A stretch of DNA of 64,000 nucleotides from Verrucomicrobiaceae bacterium (lineage in GTDB: Bacteria > Verrucomicrobiota > Verrucomicrobiia > Verrucomicrobiales > Verrucomicrobiaceae), in contig JAEUHM010000027.1 of assembly GCA_016795485.1 (NCBI GenBank), forward strand, positions 1-64,000. Reading direction: 5' to 3'. This document shows, piece after piece, positions 62,180 to 64,000 of this stretch. The notes under the pieces are model-generated. The model was not told the origin of the DNA. It was given only the letters and a program-made list of their open reading frames with translations, and searched no databases. Position numbers and translations under genes: made by a program. Position 1 is the stretch's first letter, and every line of letters begins with the position of its first letter.

Positions 62180-62644
62180 ATGTCCAGAATCCTCGGTCTC
62201 CTCATCGTTTTGGCGGTTACAGGCTGTACTACGCCACCCATCGCACCTCCCGGCAAAGCACTCATCCGCCCCATGGCATTGCGCAACACGCAGTCCAAAA
62301 CCTTCAGCCCTCGTCTCGTCATCCGTGAGATCGACGGGCACTCTCTGGCGGCAGAAGAGGCTGAGTCAGCAGTGGCCCTACCTCCCGGCCCACACACCGT
62401 CACGGTCACGATGCTGGCCCATACCGGCTCAGCGGTTGGCAACTACTCCCTTGGCCCTGTCGGCACCGCGATTGGCAACGCCATCGACATGCTGCACTCC
62501 ACTCAATTTGAGAGCCAACTCAGCTTCCGGGCCGAAGCAGGCCACACCTACCGGGCCTGCGTCATGGATGACGGCAGAGGCTATCGTTATTGGATTGAAG
62601 ACGAAACACAGCGCCGTGTCGTAGCTGGCTCTCGTTATTGGTAA
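62180..62644 (+). CDS. small lipoprotein
   Basis: From ATG 62180 about 154 residues; GTG 62177 is an alternative start. A lipoprotein signal (LGLLIVLAVTGC) leads a mature protein with ALPPGPHTVTVTMLAH and a C-terminal TYRACVMDDGRGYRYWIEDE strand region. This resembles small lipoproteins with a PEGA-like or DUF4397-type beta-domain, but no firm family assignment is possible. It is 51 bp after the secretin stop. Confidence 0.65.
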   Translation: MSRILGLLIVLAVTGCTTPPIAPPGKALIRPMALRNTQSKTFSPRLVIREIDGHSLAAEEAESAVALPPGPHTVTVTMLAHTGSAVGNYSLGPVGTAIGNAIDMLHSTQFESQLSFRAEAGHTYRACVMDDGRGYRYWIEDETQRRVVAGSRYW

Positions 62645-62648
62645 GACG

Positions 62649-63389
62649 ATGGAAGCCACTCCGATTTACGAAACACGCCGCCTGCTGGACGAATACCTGC
62701 TCTTTCACTACGGAACGGCGGATGAAATCATGCCGTGGTCCTTCGGTCCACGCGAGGCGCTGGATTTCCCGGTCCGCACCGTGCGCAATCTCATCGATTC
62801 TGAGATTCTTCCTCAGCAAGCACGCGCCCTTGACCTCGGATGCGCCGTAGGCCGCAGCAGCTTCGAGCTTGCGACATTCTGTGAGTCGGTCATCGGCATC
62901 GACTACTCACACAGCTTCATTCATGCGGCCAACGAACTCAAAGCCAGCGGCTTTATGCCCTACAAGGCCGCTCAAGAAGGCTCTCTCACCCAGGATTTGA
63001 TCGCTCATGTGCCAGCAGACCTTCCACGTGGCAATGTTCACTTTGAGCAGGGAGACGCCATGAACCTCAGAACTGATCTCGGCTCGTTTGACCTCGTCCA
63101 CGCAGCCAATCTCCTGTGTCGCCTGTCCGAACCACAGAAACTCATCGCCCGTCTACCCGAGTTGGTTGCACCTGGTGGTCAGCTATTGCTTACGACGCCC
63201 TGCACGTGGCTGGCAGACTTCACACCGCCAGAGCACTGGCCCCAAGGCACCACTCGAGACTGGCTCAAACAACACCTCAGCACGCACTTCACCCTCGCCG
63301 CAGAGCAGGACCTACCTTTCGTCATCCGCGAGCACGCACGGAAGTTCCAATGGACAGTCGCCTGGGCCAGCCGCTGGGTGCGTCGTTGA
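62649..63389 (+). CDS. stand-alone OvoA-C-terminal-type methyltransferase
   Basis: A 246-residue SAM-dependent methyltransferase. It shows YETRRLLDEYLLFHYGT, ALDLGCAVGRSSFELA (SAM motif I), GIDYSHSFIHAA, VHFEQGDAMNL, FDLVHAANLLCRLSEP and GGQLLLTTPCTWLADFTPPEHW, a close fit to the C-terminal methyltransferase domain of OvoA, which N-methylates 5-thiohistidine in ovothiol synthesis. The sulfoxide synthase half of OvoA is not adjacent in this window. It lies 4 bp after the lipoprotein gene. Confidence 0.85.
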   Translation: MEATPIYETRRLLDEYLLFHYGTADEIMPWSFGPREALDFPVRTVRNLIDSEILPQQARALDLGCAVGRSSFELATFCESVIGIDYSHSFIHAANELKASGFMPYKAAQEGSLTQDLIAHVPADLPRGNVHFEQGDAMNLRTDLGSFDLVHAANLLCRLSEPQKLIARLPELVAPGGQLLLTTPCTWLADFTPPEHWPQGTTRDWLKQHLSTHFTLAAEQDLPFVIREHARKFQWTVAWASRWVRR

Positions 63390-64000
63390 TTGCAGTGAAA
63401 CCAAAGAAAAGCTGCAGGAAGTAGCCTTGCAGCCCGCAGGAGTGACATTAGTCTCTCGGTTGGTGATCTTTCGCACGGTTTTCAGACTATTGTGGCCGTC
63501 ATCCCAAGCCGGAGGCTTGTAAGAGATTAGCCGGTGGTGGAGTGCAACAAAACCACCGGACAGACCACGAAGAGGGACACCGTCCTGAAGGGACGAAAGA
63601 AGACGAACGGTCGTTAACCCGCCACACGAAAAACGGACGCACTCGCCCGAATCCTGGTTGTGACATCATGTGGCCCAGTGGTGAATGTTTGACACTTACC
63701 AGCCATTTGAAAAAACACCTCGGCACTTGGATTGTAGCTGCTTGTTATCGTTGATCCATCGCAGCAAGCGCATGGGATTTGTCTTTCGGTTGGTGAACCT
63801 TCAAGCGAGTTCCACCCATTTGATCCCTCGCTTTTCACCAGCCCCGTTTGCTGTTCGTTTTGCTTTTTGAACCACCCGGCTCTTGCAGGCCTAGCTTGGC
63901 CCGCTACTTCCGGCCCCATGTCATCTTTCCCAAAAACATTTGTCAATTTCCATGTGCGTTCCGACTGCGGTAACCCGCTTCCGTTCGTTGTTCAAACAGC
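63390..64000. other. downstream region without clear gene
   Basis: No supported gene in about 610 bp. A hairpin (63531-63559) and a phrase gacaccgtcctgaaggga suggest an interspersed repeat. Open frames in both directions lack recognisable protein features. Confidence 0.5.
63531..63559. repeat. 8-bp hairpin
   Basis: ccggtggt (63531-63538) pairs with accaccgg (63552-63559) across a 13-base loop. It is embedded in a sequence that looks like an interspersed repeat, with no open frame. Confidence 0.55.

Noticed and set aside
63614-63946. 110-codon minus-strand frame at the right edge
   Set aside because: No signal, domain or ribosome-binding site; composition does not resemble the genes of this window.

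Overview
This window looks like chromosomal DNA from a verrucomicrobium, probably of the Prosthecobacter/Verrucomicrobium type. The evidence is the gene families: paired DUF1592 (cytochrome) and DUF1552 proteins, Tat-exported Gfo/Idh/MocA oxidoreductases, a sialate O-acetylesterase-like protein, DUF1593, a very large autotransporter-repeat/cadherin/LamG adhesin, and a pilus-secretin operon that resembles the Akkermansia Amuc_1098-1102 cluster. I saw no rRNA or tRNA gene. The assignment rests on family recognition by eye, not on a search.

Layout. (1) 1-8.9 kb is a defence island: a DNA phosphorothioation (Dnd) system with dndC-dndD-dndE/HerA fusion-membrane protein-dndB on the minus strand, translationally linked to a DUF433/DUF5615 toxin-antitoxin-like pair, and a convergent dndA. 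(2) 9-10.7 kb is a gene-poor stretch with REP-like hairpins and a 21-bp tandem array. (3) 10.7-14.3 kb has an MFS transporter, an OmpA-like protein and a NUDIX protein. (4) 14.3-20.4 kb, minus strand, is a run of xerC/D-like recombinase, parB, an NTF2-like lipoprotein, three secreted proteins of similar design (one with a degenerate nuclease-like domain) and a membrane coiled-coil protein. (5) 20.5-24.4 kb has a DPP-IV-type peptidase, a nucleotidyltransferase with a small partner, and a second 21-bp array. (6) 24.4-32.4 kb has DUF1552 and DUF1592 genes separated by a large VKOR-thioredoxin-putative clan CD peptidase gene, which lies between 25-bp direct repeats, and by a zeta-like toxin pair. 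(7) 32.5-42.3 kb is mainly metabolic: orphan nuoA, Dabb protein, esterase, upp, phosphoesterase, DUF1593 and two oxidoreductases, plus a repeat-rich gap near 40 kb. (8) 42.3-51 kb is one 2,887-codon adhesin. (9) 51-56 kb has an FAD oxidoreductase, SufE, a short Ate1/Bpt-like transferase, RNase PH, a small membrane protein and a RodZ-like protein. (10) 56.3-62.1 kb is the pilus/type II secretion-like operon ending in a secretin. (11) 62.2-63.4 kb has a lipoprotein and a stand-alone OvoA-C-terminal-type methyltransferase; the last 0.6 kb has no clear gene.

The two most interesting signals are the Dnd operon, in which a DndE domain is fused to a HerA/FtsK-like ATPase and accompanied by a multi-pass membrane protein, and the 984-residue VKOR-DsbA-like protein whose C-terminal half carries a possible His/Cys caspase/legumain-type centre. 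Statements on novelty cannot be settled without searches.
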